Positions 1 to 8,218 of a DNA stretch of 64,000 nt are shown here, one piece after another. The stretch lies in NCBI RefSeq assembly GCF_016756615.1, contig NZ_AP023262.1:5023501-5087500 (forward strand). The letters run 5' to 3'. The position numbers and the translations under genes were made by a program. This DNA is from Mesorhizobium sp. L-8-3. GTDB taxonomy: Bacteria; Pseudomonadota; Alphaproteobacteria; Rhizobiales; Rhizobiaceae. Every line of letters starts with the position of its first letter. Positions within the stretch are counted from its first letter, which is position 1. The notes beneath the pieces are model-generated. The model saw only the letters and a list, made by a program, of their open reading frames with translations, was not told the origin of the DNA and did no database searches.

Positions 1-45
1 GACAGCGCAGCCGGATTCTTCCAGCGCGGTCAGAAAATCAAATGA
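1..45 (+). CDS. 3' end of an unidentified gene cut by the window edge
   Basis: Frame 1 reads 14 codons, ending Gln-Lys-Ile-Lys, and then TGA at 43-45. The tail is too short to assign a family. It would converge on the phosphodiesterase gene that ends at 250. The only support is an open frame from the edge followed by a spacer full of inverted repeats. Confidence 0.3.
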   Translation, partial: DSAAGFFQRGQKIK

Positions 46-249
46 AAGAAAAGGGTTGTAGTAGTTCTGTGAACTGATTTTCGAGGTTCCTGCGAGCGAT
101 TCCCATTCGCTCCTGCGGAAGGCGCCAATGCTGGTGGCGGCTCGGATGGCATAAGCGCCATCCGCTTCCGGTCGTGCGGCTTCGGTCCCGTTACCCATGG
201 CGTTTACTTACGTCTCGTTCCGCAATGCGCAAGGCCGGCACGATCACCT
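46..249. other. Convergent spacer with three inverted repeats
   Basis: This spacer lies between a gene entering from the left and the minus-strand phosphodiesterase. It holds three short hairpins: AGTTC/GAACT at 63-75, GAGCGA/TCGCTC at 94-112 and CGGATGGC/GCCATCCG at 143-164. None has a clear T tract. A two-sided termination region is the simplest reading. No convincing gene lies here. Confidence 0.35.
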
Positions 250-972
250 TCATGCGACGCGCGCCGGTTCAAATCCTTCGAACGTCATCTGGTCGGCCTC
301 GGCGAAGGTCTTGTCGACCATCGGCTGGTCGCGCACCGTCCAGGTGATGACAGGCATCGCCAGCCTTTCGCGCACGAAGGTGACGAACGGGTTGGGCAGA
401 TGGACGACGCTGTAGGAGACGAAGGAGATGCCGTTGGCGAGCATGGAGAAATGGGCCTCGATCTCGTGCGGCTTGTCTCCCCAGGCGGTGAGACCGGCCG
501 GAATTCCCGACGCCTGCGTCGGGAACTCGCGGATCAGCCAGTGGTCGAAGGACATGATCGCCACCTCGCCCTTGTAGTTGCGCAGCGCCGCGGCGACCTT
601 GGCGACCAAGCCCGCATCCTTGCCGGGAATGCCCTTGAGCTCGATGACGAGGGGCACGCGCCCGCGAACCAGCGACAGCAGTTCGCCCAGCGTCGGCACA
701 TGGTCCGCGGTTCCGCCGACACGCAGTGCGCCGAACTCGGCCGCCGTGCGCTGCCACACATAGCCTTCCGTGCCGGTCAGGCGCCTGAGGTCGTTGTCGT
801 GGAAGACGACCACCTCGTCGTCGAGCGTGAGATGCACGTCACATTCGATCGCGTAACCGCGTTCGGCTGCGGCCTCGAAGGCCGAGAGCGTGTTCTCCCA
901 GCGCGCCTTGTTCATGTCGTGGAAGCCGCGATGGGCGACCGGCGTCTTCGTCAGCCAGGAAATGTCGCGCAT
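250..972 (-). CDS. Glycerophosphodiester phosphodiesterase family protein
   Basis: This 240-residue protein hydrolyses glycerophosphodiesters to glycerol-3-phosphate and an alcohol, by family. The GDPD signature is clear: HRGFH near residue 15, ENT about 10 residues on, an ECDVHLT metal-binding stretch, VFHDNDL, and VIELKG in the middle. There is no signal peptide, so it is probably cytoplasmic, like UgpQ-type enzymes. The start MRDISWL was chosen because homology begins there; the frame is open upstream but reads low-complexity Arg/Ser inside the RidA-family gene. It lies 7 bp behind that gene on the same strand, so the two are probably co-transcribed. The exact substrate is not visible. Confidence 0.9.
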   Translation of the reverse strand: MRDISWLTKTPVAHRGFHDMNKARWENTLSAFEAAAERGYAIECDVHLTLDDEVVVFHDNDLRRLTGTEGYVWQRTAAEFGALRVGGTADHVPTLGELLSLVRGRVPLVIELKGIPGKDAGLVAKVAAALRNYKGEVAIMSFDHWLIREFPTQASGIPAGLTAWGDKPHEIEAHFSMLANGISFVSYSVVHLPNPFVTFVRERLAMPVITWTVRDQPMVDKTFAEADQMTFEGFEPARVA

Positions 973-979
973 GGCGGTC

Positions 980-1444
980 CTACTCGAACTCGATGATGGC
1001 TTCGATCTCGACCGGTGCATTGAGCGGGAGGGCGGCGGTGCCGACGGCCGAACGCGCATGCTTGCCCTGCTCGCCGAGCGCGGCAACCAGGAAGTCGGAG
1101 GCACCGTTGGCGACGAGGTGCTGCTCGACGAAGTCCTTCGTGGACGCGACGAAGACCGTGATCTTGACCACGCGCACGATTTTTTCGAGATCGCCAAGAG
1201 CGGCCTTGGCCTGGGCAAGGATGTTGATTGCGCAATATTTGGCGGCCTCCTTGCCGGCTTCCACGTCGACGTCGCGCCCCAGGAGCCCTGTCGAGGAAAG
1301 CTTTCCGTCCTTGAAAGGAAGCTGCCCGGCCGTCAGGAGCAGATTGCCGGAGCGCATGAAGGGAACATAGTTGGCGGCAGGGGCAGCAGCGGCCGGCAGC
1401 GTCACGCCGAGATCTGCCAGGCGGGTTTCGATCGTTTGGGCCAT
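980..1444 (-). CDS. RidA/YjgF/UK114 family protein
   Basis: This 154-residue protein belongs to the RidA family, whose best-known members hydrolyse reactive enamine/imine intermediates from PLP enzymes. Visible features are the N-terminal strand around NYVPFMRSGNLL, TAGQLP, and the C-terminal pattern ARSAVGTAALPLNAPVEIEA. The usual active-site Arg of canonical RidA (SARVAV-like context) is not obvious: here the motif is HARSAVG, so it may be one of the divergent subfamilies. It is slightly longer than the typical 125-130 residues. An AAGGA ribosome site precedes the ATG. It heads a two-gene unit with the phosphodiesterase and is divergent from eipB. Confidence 0.9.
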   Translation of the reverse strand: MAQTIETRLADLGVTLPAAAAPAANYVPFMRSGNLLLTAGQLPFKDGKLSSTGLLGRDVDVEAGKEAAKYCAINILAQAKAALGDLEKIVRVVKITVFVASTKDFVEQHLVANGASDFLVAALGEQGKHARSAVGTAALPLNAPVEIEAIIEFE

Positions 1445-1582
1445 GATGCGGTCCTTGTTCGGGGTGGGATGGCGAGAAGCGGGGAAGGTGCTATTTTTGC
1501 CTCGCTTCCGCCACGACTTTTTTTATTGTGGCCTATCGATCATCGCGGCCTGATGAAAGGCCGTGCTTCCGGAGTTTTCCTG

Positions 1583-2410
1583 ATGCGCTTGAAGCGCCTT
1601 GTCCTGCTTGCCCTGGCCTCTCCGTCGCTGCTCGTAATCCAGCCCGCTTTGTCGGCGCCGATTCTCGCGCCTCATCGCGCCGTCTACGATCTCATTCTCG
1701 ACAAGGCTTCGGACCGCTCGGGGATCACCGGAATAGCCGGACGCATGGTCTACGAGTTCAACGGCTCGCCCTGCGAAGGCTATACCGTGAAGTTCCGGTT
1801 CGTCACCAAGATGGACACGCGCGATGTCTCGCGGCTTACCGACCAGCAGACGACGACTTTCGAAGATGGTGCCGGCAAGTCCTTCAATTTCGTCACGAAA
1901 TCCTTCGTGGACCAGAATCCCGATCGCGAGGTGAAGGGCTCGGCCCACATCGAGCCGTCCGGAGTGCGGGTCGACCTGGAAAAACCCGACAGGAACATGC
2001 TCGAACTTGGCAAGACGCAATTCCCGACCCAGCATCTGATCGAGATGATCGATAGGGCCAACAAGGGCGAGACCTTCTACGAGACGACCCTGTTCGACGG
2101 TTCGGAGGATGCCGATCGGGTGATGACTACCACGGTCGTGATCGGCAAGGAGGAGAAGTCCGGCAAGGACGATCCGGAACTCCCCGTCATGAGCGAACTG
2201 GCGCCGGAACCCTACTGGCCGGTCGACATCGCCTATTTCGATCTGTCTAAGGCCGGCAGCAGCGGCGAGGAAGTGCCGGAGTACCATATCTCCTTCAAGC
2301 TGCATGAGAACGGCGTCACCCGCGATCTCCTGATGGACTACGGCGATTTTTCCATGAAGGGCAAGCTCGTCAACCTGTCGCTGTTCGATGCCCCGAAGGA
2401 CTGCGACTGA
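1583..2410 (+). CDS. eipB: Cell-envelope integrity protein EipB (DUF1849)
   Basis: This 275-residue periplasmic protein matches EipB/DUF1849, a spiral beta-barrel protein that in Brucella maintains envelope integrity and virulence. The N terminus MRLKRLVLLALASPSLL followed by small residues ending ALSA is a signal peptide. Two cysteines are present, one in SPCEGY and one three residues from the end (KDCD); a disulfide between equivalent cysteines is known in Brucella EipB. The ATG at 1583 was preferred over an in-frame ATG at 1553 because GGAG lies 8 bp upstream and the signal peptide starts here. It is divergent from the RidA-family gene, with 138 bp between them for both promoters. Confidence 0.9.
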   Translation: MRLKRLVLLALASPSLLVIQPALSAPILAPHRAVYDLILDKASDRSGITGIAGRMVYEFNGSPCEGYTVKFRFVTKMDTRDVSRLTDQQTTTFEDGAGKSFNFVTKSFVDQNPDREVKGSAHIEPSGVRVDLEKPDRNMLELGKTQFPTQHLIEMIDRANKGETFYETTLFDGSEDADRVMTTTVVIGKEEKSGKDDPELPVMSELAPEPYWPVDIAYFDLSKAGSSGEEVPEYHISFKLHENGVTRDLLMDYGDFSMKGKLVNLSLFDAPKDCD

Positions 2411-2427
2411 AAAGGACTCCTGGAGAG

Positions 2428-2451
2428 CCGTGCGTCCGCGTGGATGCACGG
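2428..2451 (+). terminator. Hairpin just after eipB
   Basis: CCGTGC and GCACGG flank an interior that can also pair through TCC/GGA. It begins 18 bp after the eipB stop. There is no T run, so it may be a transcript-end stabiliser rather than an intrinsic terminator. Confidence 0.4.
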
Positions 2452-2463
2452 AGATTGCCGAGC

Positions 2464-2754
2464 ATGTTTAGCGGCTGCGCGACGACTACTGCAGGGTCGC
2501 TGCGCGACACGGTCAGCCGATTCGTCCCGCAGCCGGCCGGACCGCGCAGGGCGCATATCCGCGTGCCCGATCCACTGCCGCTGCACGGTTTCGAAGGCTC
2601 GGTCGGCGCGGCGCTCGGCGAGTTGCGCTGCCGCATGCGATCCGCGATCGACTACGTGATGGGCGAACGTGAGGCTGCCGGCGGCTTCATTTCCTATGGC
2701 AATCCATTCTATCTTCCCGCAGTTGAGCGCACACTGGGGATATCTGGGTCTTGA
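2464..2754 (+). CDS. Possible small hypothetical protein
   Basis: A 96-codon frame starts with ATG at 2464 and ends at 2754, filling most of the gap between eipB and the DUF4031 gene. The second half (around SAIDYVMGEREAAGGF) looks more protein-like than the shadow frames, but no family is recognised and no good ribosome site is seen. It could be spurious. The rest of 2411-2851 shows nothing else. Confidence 0.25.
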   Translation: MFSGCATTTAGSLRDTVSRFVPQPAGPRRAHIRVPDPLPLHGFEGSVGAALGELRCRMRSAIDYVMGEREAAGGFISYGNPFYLPAVERTLGISGS

Positions 2755-2851
2755 AGAGCATCCTGCATCTGCAACGGCGTTTGCTACGCCCGGCTCCATG
2801 CGGCGACACGCCGAGAGTGCGGGGCGTCCTGCCGGCCGCAGGGGAGGTCGC

Positions 2852-3136
2852 ATGACGGTCTATGTCGACGATGCGATCTGGAACTGGGCGGGGCGAAGAT
2901 GGTGCCACATGCTGGCAGACGACATCGCGGAGCTTCATCGCTTTGCCGCACTGCTCGGCATCCATCATCTATCCTATCAGGGACCGCCAAAGACGTCGGC
3001 GCCGCATTACGACATCACCGGCTTCGAGCGAGATCGCGCGGTCAGGCTGGGCGCGGTGCCGTGTGGCCGAGAGGAAATCGTGGAGGTCTTCCGGCGCGTG
3101 CGCGTGGCGCGGCGGGCAGGGAGCGTGGCGGCATGA
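2852..3136 (+). CDS. DUF4031 domain-containing protein
   Basis: This 94-residue soluble protein matches DUF4031, short proteins of unknown function starting MTVYVDDA. Conserved-looking positions are the VYVDDA start, a WCHM segment near residue 18, HHLSYQGPP near 42, and HYDITGFERDRAVRLGA near 55. The start is fixed by GGGGAGG at 2841-2847, five bases ahead of the ATG; the frame is open further upstream but reads like noise. Its stop overlaps the next start as ATGA, so it is translationally coupled to the LysE-type exporter. That pairing suggests related use, but the function is unknown. Confidence 0.8.
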   Translation: MTVYVDDAIWNWAGRRWCHMLADDIAELHRFAALLGIHHLSYQGPPKTSAPHYDITGFERDRAVRLGAVPCGREEIVEVFRRVRVARRAGSVAA

Positions 3137-3738
3137 CCCTGGCGGCATTTTTGGCCTATTGCGCTGCGATCACCCTTGCCGCGGCCACGCCGGGGCCGGC
3201 GATGTTCGCTGTCATATCGACGGGACTGTCACGAGGTTTCACGCCGGCCGTCCTTGCCGGCGCCGGTGTCGCCTTGGCCGATGCAATTCTGGTCGTCCTT
3301 GCTCTGCTCGGTCTGGTAGCGCTCGTGCAGGCTTTCGAGTGGATACTCCTGGTCCTCAAATATGCGGGCGCTGCCTATCTGGTCTGGCTCGGCGTGAAGA
3401 TGTGGCGTGCTCCGGCTGCGGCCGAGGGCAAGCCTGCAGGTGGCAGCCGGGCGCGCCCCTTTGTTCTCGGCGCGTCGATAGGCCTGAGCAATCCGAAGGC
3501 GATTCTCTTCCACGCCAGCATTATGCCGCTGATCCTCGACCTCGACGTCCTCACCATCACGGACGGTATGGTCGTGATCGCAGTGGTGATCGGCGCGAAT
3601 GCGGTGGTGATGGGCATCTATGCCGGCCTCTCAACCGGCGCCGCGCGCCTCTTCGGGACGGAATGGCGCATGCGCATGGTCAACCGCATTTCCGGCGGTG
3701 CGATGATCAGTGCCGGGGCGCTGATCGCCTCGCGCTGA
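3133..3738 (+). CDS. LysE family translocator
   Basis: This 201-residue inner-membrane protein belongs to the LysE/RhtB family, which exports amino acids or small metabolites. The family pattern is clear: an N-terminal helix with AATPGPAMFAVI, GFTPAVLAGAGVALAD, a helix followed by AYLVWLGVKMWR, and LGASIGLSNPKAILFHAS in the second half. About six hydrophobic segments are seen, as expected. The gene starts inside the stop of the DUF4031 gene (ATGA). The substrate cannot be read from sequence. Confidence 0.88.
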   Translation: MTLAAFLAYCAAITLAAATPGPAMFAVISTGLSRGFTPAVLAGAGVALADAILVVLALLGLVALVQAFEWILLVLKYAGAAYLVWLGVKMWRAPAAAEGKPAGGSRARPFVLGASIGLSNPKAILFHASIMPLILDLDVLTITDGMVVIAVVIGANAVVMGIYAGLSTGAARLFGTEWRMRMVNRISGGAMISAGALIASR

Positions 3739-3948
3739 CCGCTTTCCGCGCCAGCCGACCAGGTGCGGGCGCATAAGTCGGGTGCAGGCGCTTGCTTTTC
3801 CGGCGCGCAGCCTCTATATGGCCGCCCATTCCACACACGGACATGGGTTACCGGCCGGGAGAAATCCGGCGGAACCTCCGGTGGCGTAGCGGGACCCTCC
3901 CGACAACGTCAAGCGTCCGTGGAGGCTCAACCGGAAAGGAAAGTTGTA

Positions 3949-4731
3949 ATGGCTCTGCCAGACTTCAGCATGCGCCAGCTTTTGGAAGCTGGTGTTCACT
4001 TCGGCCACCAGACCCATCGCTGGAATCCGAAGATGGCGCCTTATATCTACGGCGCCCGCAACAACATCCACGTCATCGACCTGTCGCAGACGGTTCCGCT
4101 GCTTCACCAGGCCCTGAAGCAGGTGTCTGATGTCGTCTCGCGCGGCGGCCGCGTGCTCTTCGTCGGCACCAAGCGCCAGGCGTCCGACATCGTCGCCGAC
4201 GCCGCGCAGCGTTCGGCGCAGTACTATGTCAATTCGCGCTGGCTCGGCGGCATGCTGACCAACTGGAAGACGATCTCCAACTCGATCCAGCGCCTGCGCA
4301 AGCTCGACGAGCTGCTCGCCGGCGAAGCCCAGGGCTTCACCAAGAAGGAGCGCCTGAATCTCGAGCGTGAGCGCGAGAAGCTTGACCGCGCGCTGGGCGG
4401 CATCAAGGACATGGGCTCCACGCCGGACCTGATGTTCGTCATCGACACCAACAAGGAGGCGATCGCCATCCAGGAGGCCAAGCGCCTCGGGATCCCGGTC
4501 GTGGCGGTGATCGATTCGAATTGCGATCCGGACAAGATCGACTACCCGATCCCGGGCAATGACGACGCGCAGCGCGCCATCGCGCTTTATTGCGACCTCG
4601 TCGCCAAGGCCGCGATCGACGGTATCGCGCGCCAGCAGGGCGCGCTCGGGGTCGATCTCGGCGCTTCGGCCGAGGCCCCGGTCGAGCCGGCCCTCGACGA
4701 GGGTGCCGCAGGCGACCAGGCCGGCGCCTGA
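3949..4731 (+). CDS. rpsB: 30S ribosomal protein S2
   Basis: This 260-residue S2 protein of the small ribosomal subunit has GVHFGHQTHRWNPKM near residue 16, NIHVIDLSQT, GTKRQASDIV, RWLGGMLTNWKT and the Asp-rich segment around VIDSNCDPDKIDYPIPGND. It has a C-terminal extension rich in Ala, Glu and Asp after DGIARQQ. The ATG at 3949 follows GGAAAGGA and matches the conserved start MALPDFSMRQLLEAG; upstream codons in the same frame are leader. It is first in the rpsB-tsf-pyrH-frr run, the usual bacterial order. Confidence 0.98.
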   Translation: MALPDFSMRQLLEAGVHFGHQTHRWNPKMAPYIYGARNNIHVIDLSQTVPLLHQALKQVSDVVSRGGRVLFVGTKRQASDIVADAAQRSAQYYVNSRWLGGMLTNWKTISNSIQRLRKLDELLAGEAQGFTKKERLNLEREREKLDRALGGIKDMGSTPDLMFVIDTNKEAIAIQEAKRLGIPVVAVIDSNCDPDKIDYPIPGNDDAQRAIALYCDLVAKAAIDGIARQQGALGVDLGASAEAPVEPALDEGAAGDQAGA

Positions 4732-4736
4732 TCCGC

Positions 4737-4756
4737 GAAGGTTCACCGCGACCTTC
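4737..4756 (+). promoter_or_regulatory. Short hairpin in the rpsB-tsf spacer
   Basis: GAAGGT and ACCTTC pair across an 8-base loop, starting 5 bp after rpsB. There is no T run, so partial termination or RNA processing between rpsB and tsf is possible but unproven. Confidence 0.3.
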
Positions 4757-4853
4757 ACATTATCTTGGACTTGGCGCGCTATGTCGCGCTGGCGGCCGGC
4801 GCATCATCGATCCCTCGGTGATGCGCTGACGCGTTGAATATGAAGAGGCGAAA

Positions 4854-5777
4854 ATGAGCATTTCTGCTGCACAGGTTAAACAGCTCCGCGACATGACCGG
4901 CGCGGGAATGATGGACTGCAAGGCGGCCCTTGCCGAGACCAACGGCGACATGGAGGCCGCAGTCGACTGGCTGCGCAAGAAGGGTATCGCCAAGGCCGAC
5001 AAGAAGGCCGGCCGCACTGCCGCCGAGGGCCTGGTCGGCGTCGCTTCCGACGCCAACGGCGCCGTCGTGGTCGAAGTCAATTCCGAGACCGACTTCGTCG
5101 CCCGCAATGCCGCCTTCCAGGAGATCGTGCGCAACGTCTCGCAGCTTGCGCTCGCCACCGACGGCTCCTCCGAAGCTGTAGCCGCCGCGGCCTATCCCGG
5201 CACCGGCAAGAATGTCGCCGACACCATCAAGGACGCCGTCGGTACGATCGGCGAGAACATGAGCTTCCGCCGTTCGGCCAAGCTTTCGGTGTCCGCCGGC
5301 GCCGTCGCGACTTATGTCCACAACGCCGTTGCCGACAATCTCGGCAAGATGGGCGTGCTGGTGGGCGTCGAGACCACGGGGAATGCGGAAGCCGCGCGCG
5401 CCTTCGGCCGCCAGGTCGCCATGCATGTCGCCGCGACCAATCCGCTCGCCTTGACGGCCGAGGAGATCGATCCGGCAGTGGTTGCCCGCGAGAAGGACAT
5501 CTTCTCGGATCAGGCGCGCCAGTCCGGCAAGCCCGAGAACATCATCGAGAAGATGGTGGAAGGGCGCCTGCGCAAGTTCTACGAGGAAGTTGTGCTCCTG
5601 AAACAGGCCTTCGTGCTCAATCCCGACATCACCGTCGAGAAGGCGCTGAAGGATGCCGAGAAGGAGATCGGCGCTCCGGCGAAGATCACCGGCTTCGTGC
5701 GTTTCGCGCTTGGCGAGGGCATCGAGAAGGAAGAGAGCGACTTCGCCGCCGAAGTCGCCGCGGCAGTGAAAAAGTAA
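4854..5777 (+). CDS. tsf: Elongation factor Ts
   Basis: This 307-residue nucleotide-exchange factor recycles EF-Tu from the GDP form. The N-terminal UBA-like domain (LRDMTGAGMMDCKAAL) is followed by DWLRKKGIAKADKKAGRTAAEGLV and the core motif VEVNSETDFVARN. A second dimerisation repeat contains HVAATNPLAL and FLAREKD-like VVAREKD. The length is normal. It follows rpsB by 122 bp on the same strand, as in most bacteria. Confidence 0.98.
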   Translation: MSISAAQVKQLRDMTGAGMMDCKAALAETNGDMEAAVDWLRKKGIAKADKKAGRTAAEGLVGVASDANGAVVVEVNSETDFVARNAAFQEIVRNVSQLALATDGSSEAVAAAAYPGTGKNVADTIKDAVGTIGENMSFRRSAKLSVSAGAVATYVHNAVADNLGKMGVLVGVETTGNAEAARAFGRQVAMHVAATNPLALTAEEIDPAVVAREKDIFSDQARQSGKPENIIEKMVEGRLRKFYEEVVLLKQAFVLNPDITVEKALKDAEKEIGAPAKITGFVRFALGEGIEKEESDFAAEVAAAVKK

Positions 5778-5807
5778 CGCCGCATCAAACGCTTCCCGCC
5801 AGTTACT

Positions 5808-5839
5808 GAAGGGCGCCCCGTGACATGGCGGCGCCCTTC
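5808..5839 (+). terminator. Strong hairpin after tsf
   Basis: GAAGGGCGCC (5808-5817) and GGCGCCCTTC (5830-5839) form a perfect 10-bp stem over a 12-base loop, 30 bp after the tsf stop. Only a mixed TCGTG follows, not a T run. It may give partial termination between tsf and pyrH. Confidence 0.5.
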
Positions 5840-5898
5840 GTGTATCGAGCGGCTCCAGGCGGGATGCAAGGCGGCAGAAGAGGATTGACGAGGAACCA

Positions 5899-6618
5899 AT
5901 GACGGCGAAGCCCCTTTACCGGCGTGTCCTGCTGAAAGCGTCGGGTGAGGCGCTGATGGGTGACCAGCATTTCGGAATCGACGTCTCGGTCGTCGACCGC
6001 ATCGCCGCCGACATCGCCGAGGCAAGGGCGCTCGGCGTGGAAGTGGGCGTGGTGATCGGCGGCGGCAACATCTTCCGCGGCGTCGCCGTCGCCTCCAAGG
6101 GCGGCGATCGCGTCACCGGCGACCATATGGGCATGCTGGCGACCGTCATCAATTCGCTGGCCCTGCGCACCTCCCTCGTCAAGATCGGCGTCGACGCCGT
6201 CGTGCTCTCCGCGATCGCGATGCCGGAACTCTGCGAAAGCTTCTCGCAGCGCCAGGCGACTTCCTACATGAATGCCGGCAAGGTGGTGATCTTCGCCGGA
6301 GGTACCGGCAACCCCTTCTTCACCACGGATTCCGCCGCGGCGCTGCGCGCCGCCGAGATCGGCGCAGACGCCCTGTTCAAGGGCACCCAGGTTGATGGCG
6401 TATATTCGAGCGACCCGAAGAAAGACCCCGACGCCGTTCGCTACGACCGCATCAGCCACGAGGAAGTGCTGGTCAGGGGGCTCGCCATCATGGATACCGC
6501 TGCGATTGCACTTGCGCGGGAAAACCACATTCCGATAATCGTCTATTCGATACATGAAGCGGGCGGCTTCGGTGCGATCCTCAGGGGCGGCGGACACTGC
6601 ACCGTCGTCACGGATTAG
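5899..6618 (+). CDS. pyrH: UMP kinase
   Basis: This 239-residue enzyme phosphorylates UMP to UDP in the cytosol, using the amino-acid-kinase fold. Seen are RVLLKASGEALMG at the N terminus, VIGGGNIFRG near residue 55, GDHMGMLATVINSLAL, and the C-terminal TDSAAALRAAEIGAD followed by FKGTQVDGVYSSDPKKDP. The length is normal. It sits between tsf and frr; the product supplies pyrG, found later in the window. Confidence 0.98.
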   Translation: MTAKPLYRRVLLKASGEALMGDQHFGIDVSVVDRIAADIAEARALGVEVGVVIGGGNIFRGVAVASKGGDRVTGDHMGMLATVINSLALRTSLVKIGVDAVVLSAIAMPELCESFSQRQATSYMNAGKVVIFAGGTGNPFFTTDSAAALRAAEIGADALFKGTQVDGVYSSDPKKDPDAVRYDRISHEEVLVRGLAIMDTAAIALARENHIPIIVYSIHEAGGFGAILRGGGHCTVVTD

Positions 6619-6619
6619 G

Positions 6620-6722
6620 GCATGTCGCTCGAAAGGGGGCCCGGTTTCGGGATGGCGACATGCGCAAAGTCAATTACCCGCAGCATGTTGCGTGAACCTT
6701 CTTCGCACAGCATGCTGCGGGT
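6620..6722 (+). promoter_or_regulatory. Two strong hairpins in the pyrH-frr spacer
   Basis: The 280-bp gap between pyrH and frr starts with two inverted repeats. The first pairs GCATGTCGC (6620-6628) with GCGACATGC (6655-6663). The second pairs ACCCGCAGCATG (6676-6687) with CATGCTGCGGGT (6711-6722), and TGCG/CGCA pair again inside its loop. Neither ends in a T run. They would make a structured leader for frr or a processing site. Confidence 0.5.
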
Positions 6723-6898
6723 GCCGCGATCGGGGATCACGCTGCACTCATGCTGGAAGCGAGTTCCGGCGGAGACGGTTTGGTGAAACCGGCGGGTCCG
6801 GGTTTGACGTTCCGGGCGCGAGCGCCAGATGAAATGCTAAGATGGCCACACGGGCAGGCGGTTCGGTTTCCGCATCGCGGGTGGAAGGAGACTTCAGG

Positions 6899-7459
6899 AT
6901 GAGCAACGGGGTTGATTTCAAGGATCTGCAAAGGCGCATGGACGGGGCGGTGGCCGCCTTCCACCACGACCTCGCATCGCTGCGCACGGGACGCGCGTCG
7001 AGCAACCTGCTCGACCCCATCCACGTCCAGGCCTACGGCTCGCCGATGCCGATCAACCAGGTCGCGACGGTCTCCGTGCCGGAGCCGCGCATGATCTCCG
7101 TATCGGTGTGGGACAAGCAACTCGTCGGCGCCGTCGACCGTGCCATCCGGGAATCCAATCTCGGTTTCAACCCGATCGTCGACGGCACGACGCTGCGCAT
7201 TCCTCTGCCGGAGCTCAACGAGCAGCGCCGCAAGGAATTGGTCAAGATCGCGCATCAATATGCCGAGCATGCGCGCGTCGCGGCGCGCCACGTTCGCCGT
7301 GACGGCATGGAGCATGCCAAGAAGGCCGAGAAGGACGGCGAGATCGGCCAGGACGAATCGCGTGTCCAGTCCGACCGTGTCCAGAAGCTGACCGATGATA
7401 CCATCGCCCAGATCGACAGCATGCTCGCCGAGAAGGAAGCCGAGATCATGCAGGTCTGA
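6899..7459 (+). CDS. frr: Ribosome recycling factor
   Basis: This 186-residue factor splits post-termination ribosomes together with EF-G. It shows the typical all-helical N part (DLQRRMDGAVAAFHHDL), LRTGRASSNLLDPI, YGSPMPINQVATVSVPEPR, and IPLPELNEQRRKELVKIAHQYAE. The start at 6899 is set by GGAAGGAG about 10 bp upstream and matches the usual N terminus; an earlier in-frame ATG at 6842 would add 19 unrelated residues. It follows pyrH and precedes uppS. Confidence 0.97.
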   Translation: MSNGVDFKDLQRRMDGAVAAFHHDLASLRTGRASSNLLDPIHVQAYGSPMPINQVATVSVPEPRMISVSVWDKQLVGAVDRAIRESNLGFNPIVDGTTLRIPLPELNEQRRKELVKIAHQYAEHARVAARHVRRDGMEHAKKAEKDGEIGQDESRVQSDRVQKLTDDTIAQIDSMLAEKEAEIMQV

Positions 7460-7498
7460 CCGTGGCGGCGCGGTCGGCGAGAAGGCGGTAGGCACAAA

Positions 7499-8218
7499 AT
7501 GACGACGCCCGCGCATGTCGCGATCATCATGGACGGCAACGGTCGCTGGGCCAAGGCGCGCGGCCTGCCGCGCGTCGCTGGACACCGCGCCGGCGTCGAG
7601 GCGTTGCGCCAGACGGTGCGCGCCGCCGGCGAGATGGGGATCAACTGGCTGACGGTCTATGCCTTTTCGTCCGAGAACTGGTCTCGGCCGAAATCCGAGG
7701 TCAGCGACCTGATGGGTTTGCTGAAGCTGTTCATCCGACGCGACCTGGCGGAACTTCACCGGAACGGCGTGCGCGTCCGCGTGATCGGCGAGCGGGAAAA
7801 TCTCGCCCCGGATATCCGGGCGCTGCTCGAAGAGGCGGAGGACCTCACCCGTTCCAATCGCTCGCTCAATCTGGTGATCGCCTTCAACTACGGCTCCCGG
7901 GACGAGATTGCGCGAGCGGCCCGCAATATGGCGATGGCGGTCAAGTCCGGCCAGATCGACGCCGATTCGATCACCGCGGAGTCGTTCGCCGGCTTCCTCG
8001 ATACGGCAGGAATTCCCGACCCCGATCTCATCATCCGGACGAGCGGCGAGTTGCGCCTGTCGAACTTCCTGCTCTGGCAGGCAGCCTATGCCGAACTGGT
8101 GTTCCTGCCGTGCTATTGGCCTGATTTCGGACGAGCTGACCTCGCCGAGGCCTTGCGCAGCTTTGCTTCGCGTGAAAGGCGATTCGGCGGCGTCATCGCA
8201 AGCGACATCGCCTTATGA
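7499..8218 (+). CDS. uppS: Isoprenyl transferase (undecaprenyl diphosphate synthase)
   Basis: This 239-residue cis-prenyltransferase adds isopentenyl units to farnesyl diphosphate to make the C55 carrier lipid for peptidoglycan and O-antigen. The catalytic Asp lies in IIMDGNGRWA near residue 11, followed by RVAGHRAG. The conserved C-terminal block reads IIRTSGELRLSNFLLWQ, with AYAEL and FLPCYWPDF. The stop overlaps the cdsA start as ATGA, so the two are translationally coupled. Confidence 0.97.
   Translation: MTTPAHVAIIMDGNGRWAKARGLPRVAGHRAGVEALRQTVRAAGEMGINWLTVYAFSSENWSRPKSEVSDLMGLLKLFIRRDLAELHRNGVRVRVIGERENLAPDIRALLEEAEDLTRSNRSLNLVIAFNYGSRDEIARAARNMAMAVKSGQIDADSITAESFAGFLDTAGIPDPDLIIRTSGELRLSNFLLWQAAYAELVFLPCYWPDFGRADLAEALRSFASRERRFGGVIASDIAL

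Noticed and set aside
268..285. GGTTCAAATCC-like string resembling a tRNA T arm
   Set aside because: It lies inside the phosphodiesterase gene (codons for FEGFEP on the minus strand), with no other tRNA arms around.
1523..2449. 308-codon minus frame opposite eipB
   Set aside because: Shadow of eipB; no recognisable product, while eipB has a signal peptide, conserved cysteines and a ribosome site.
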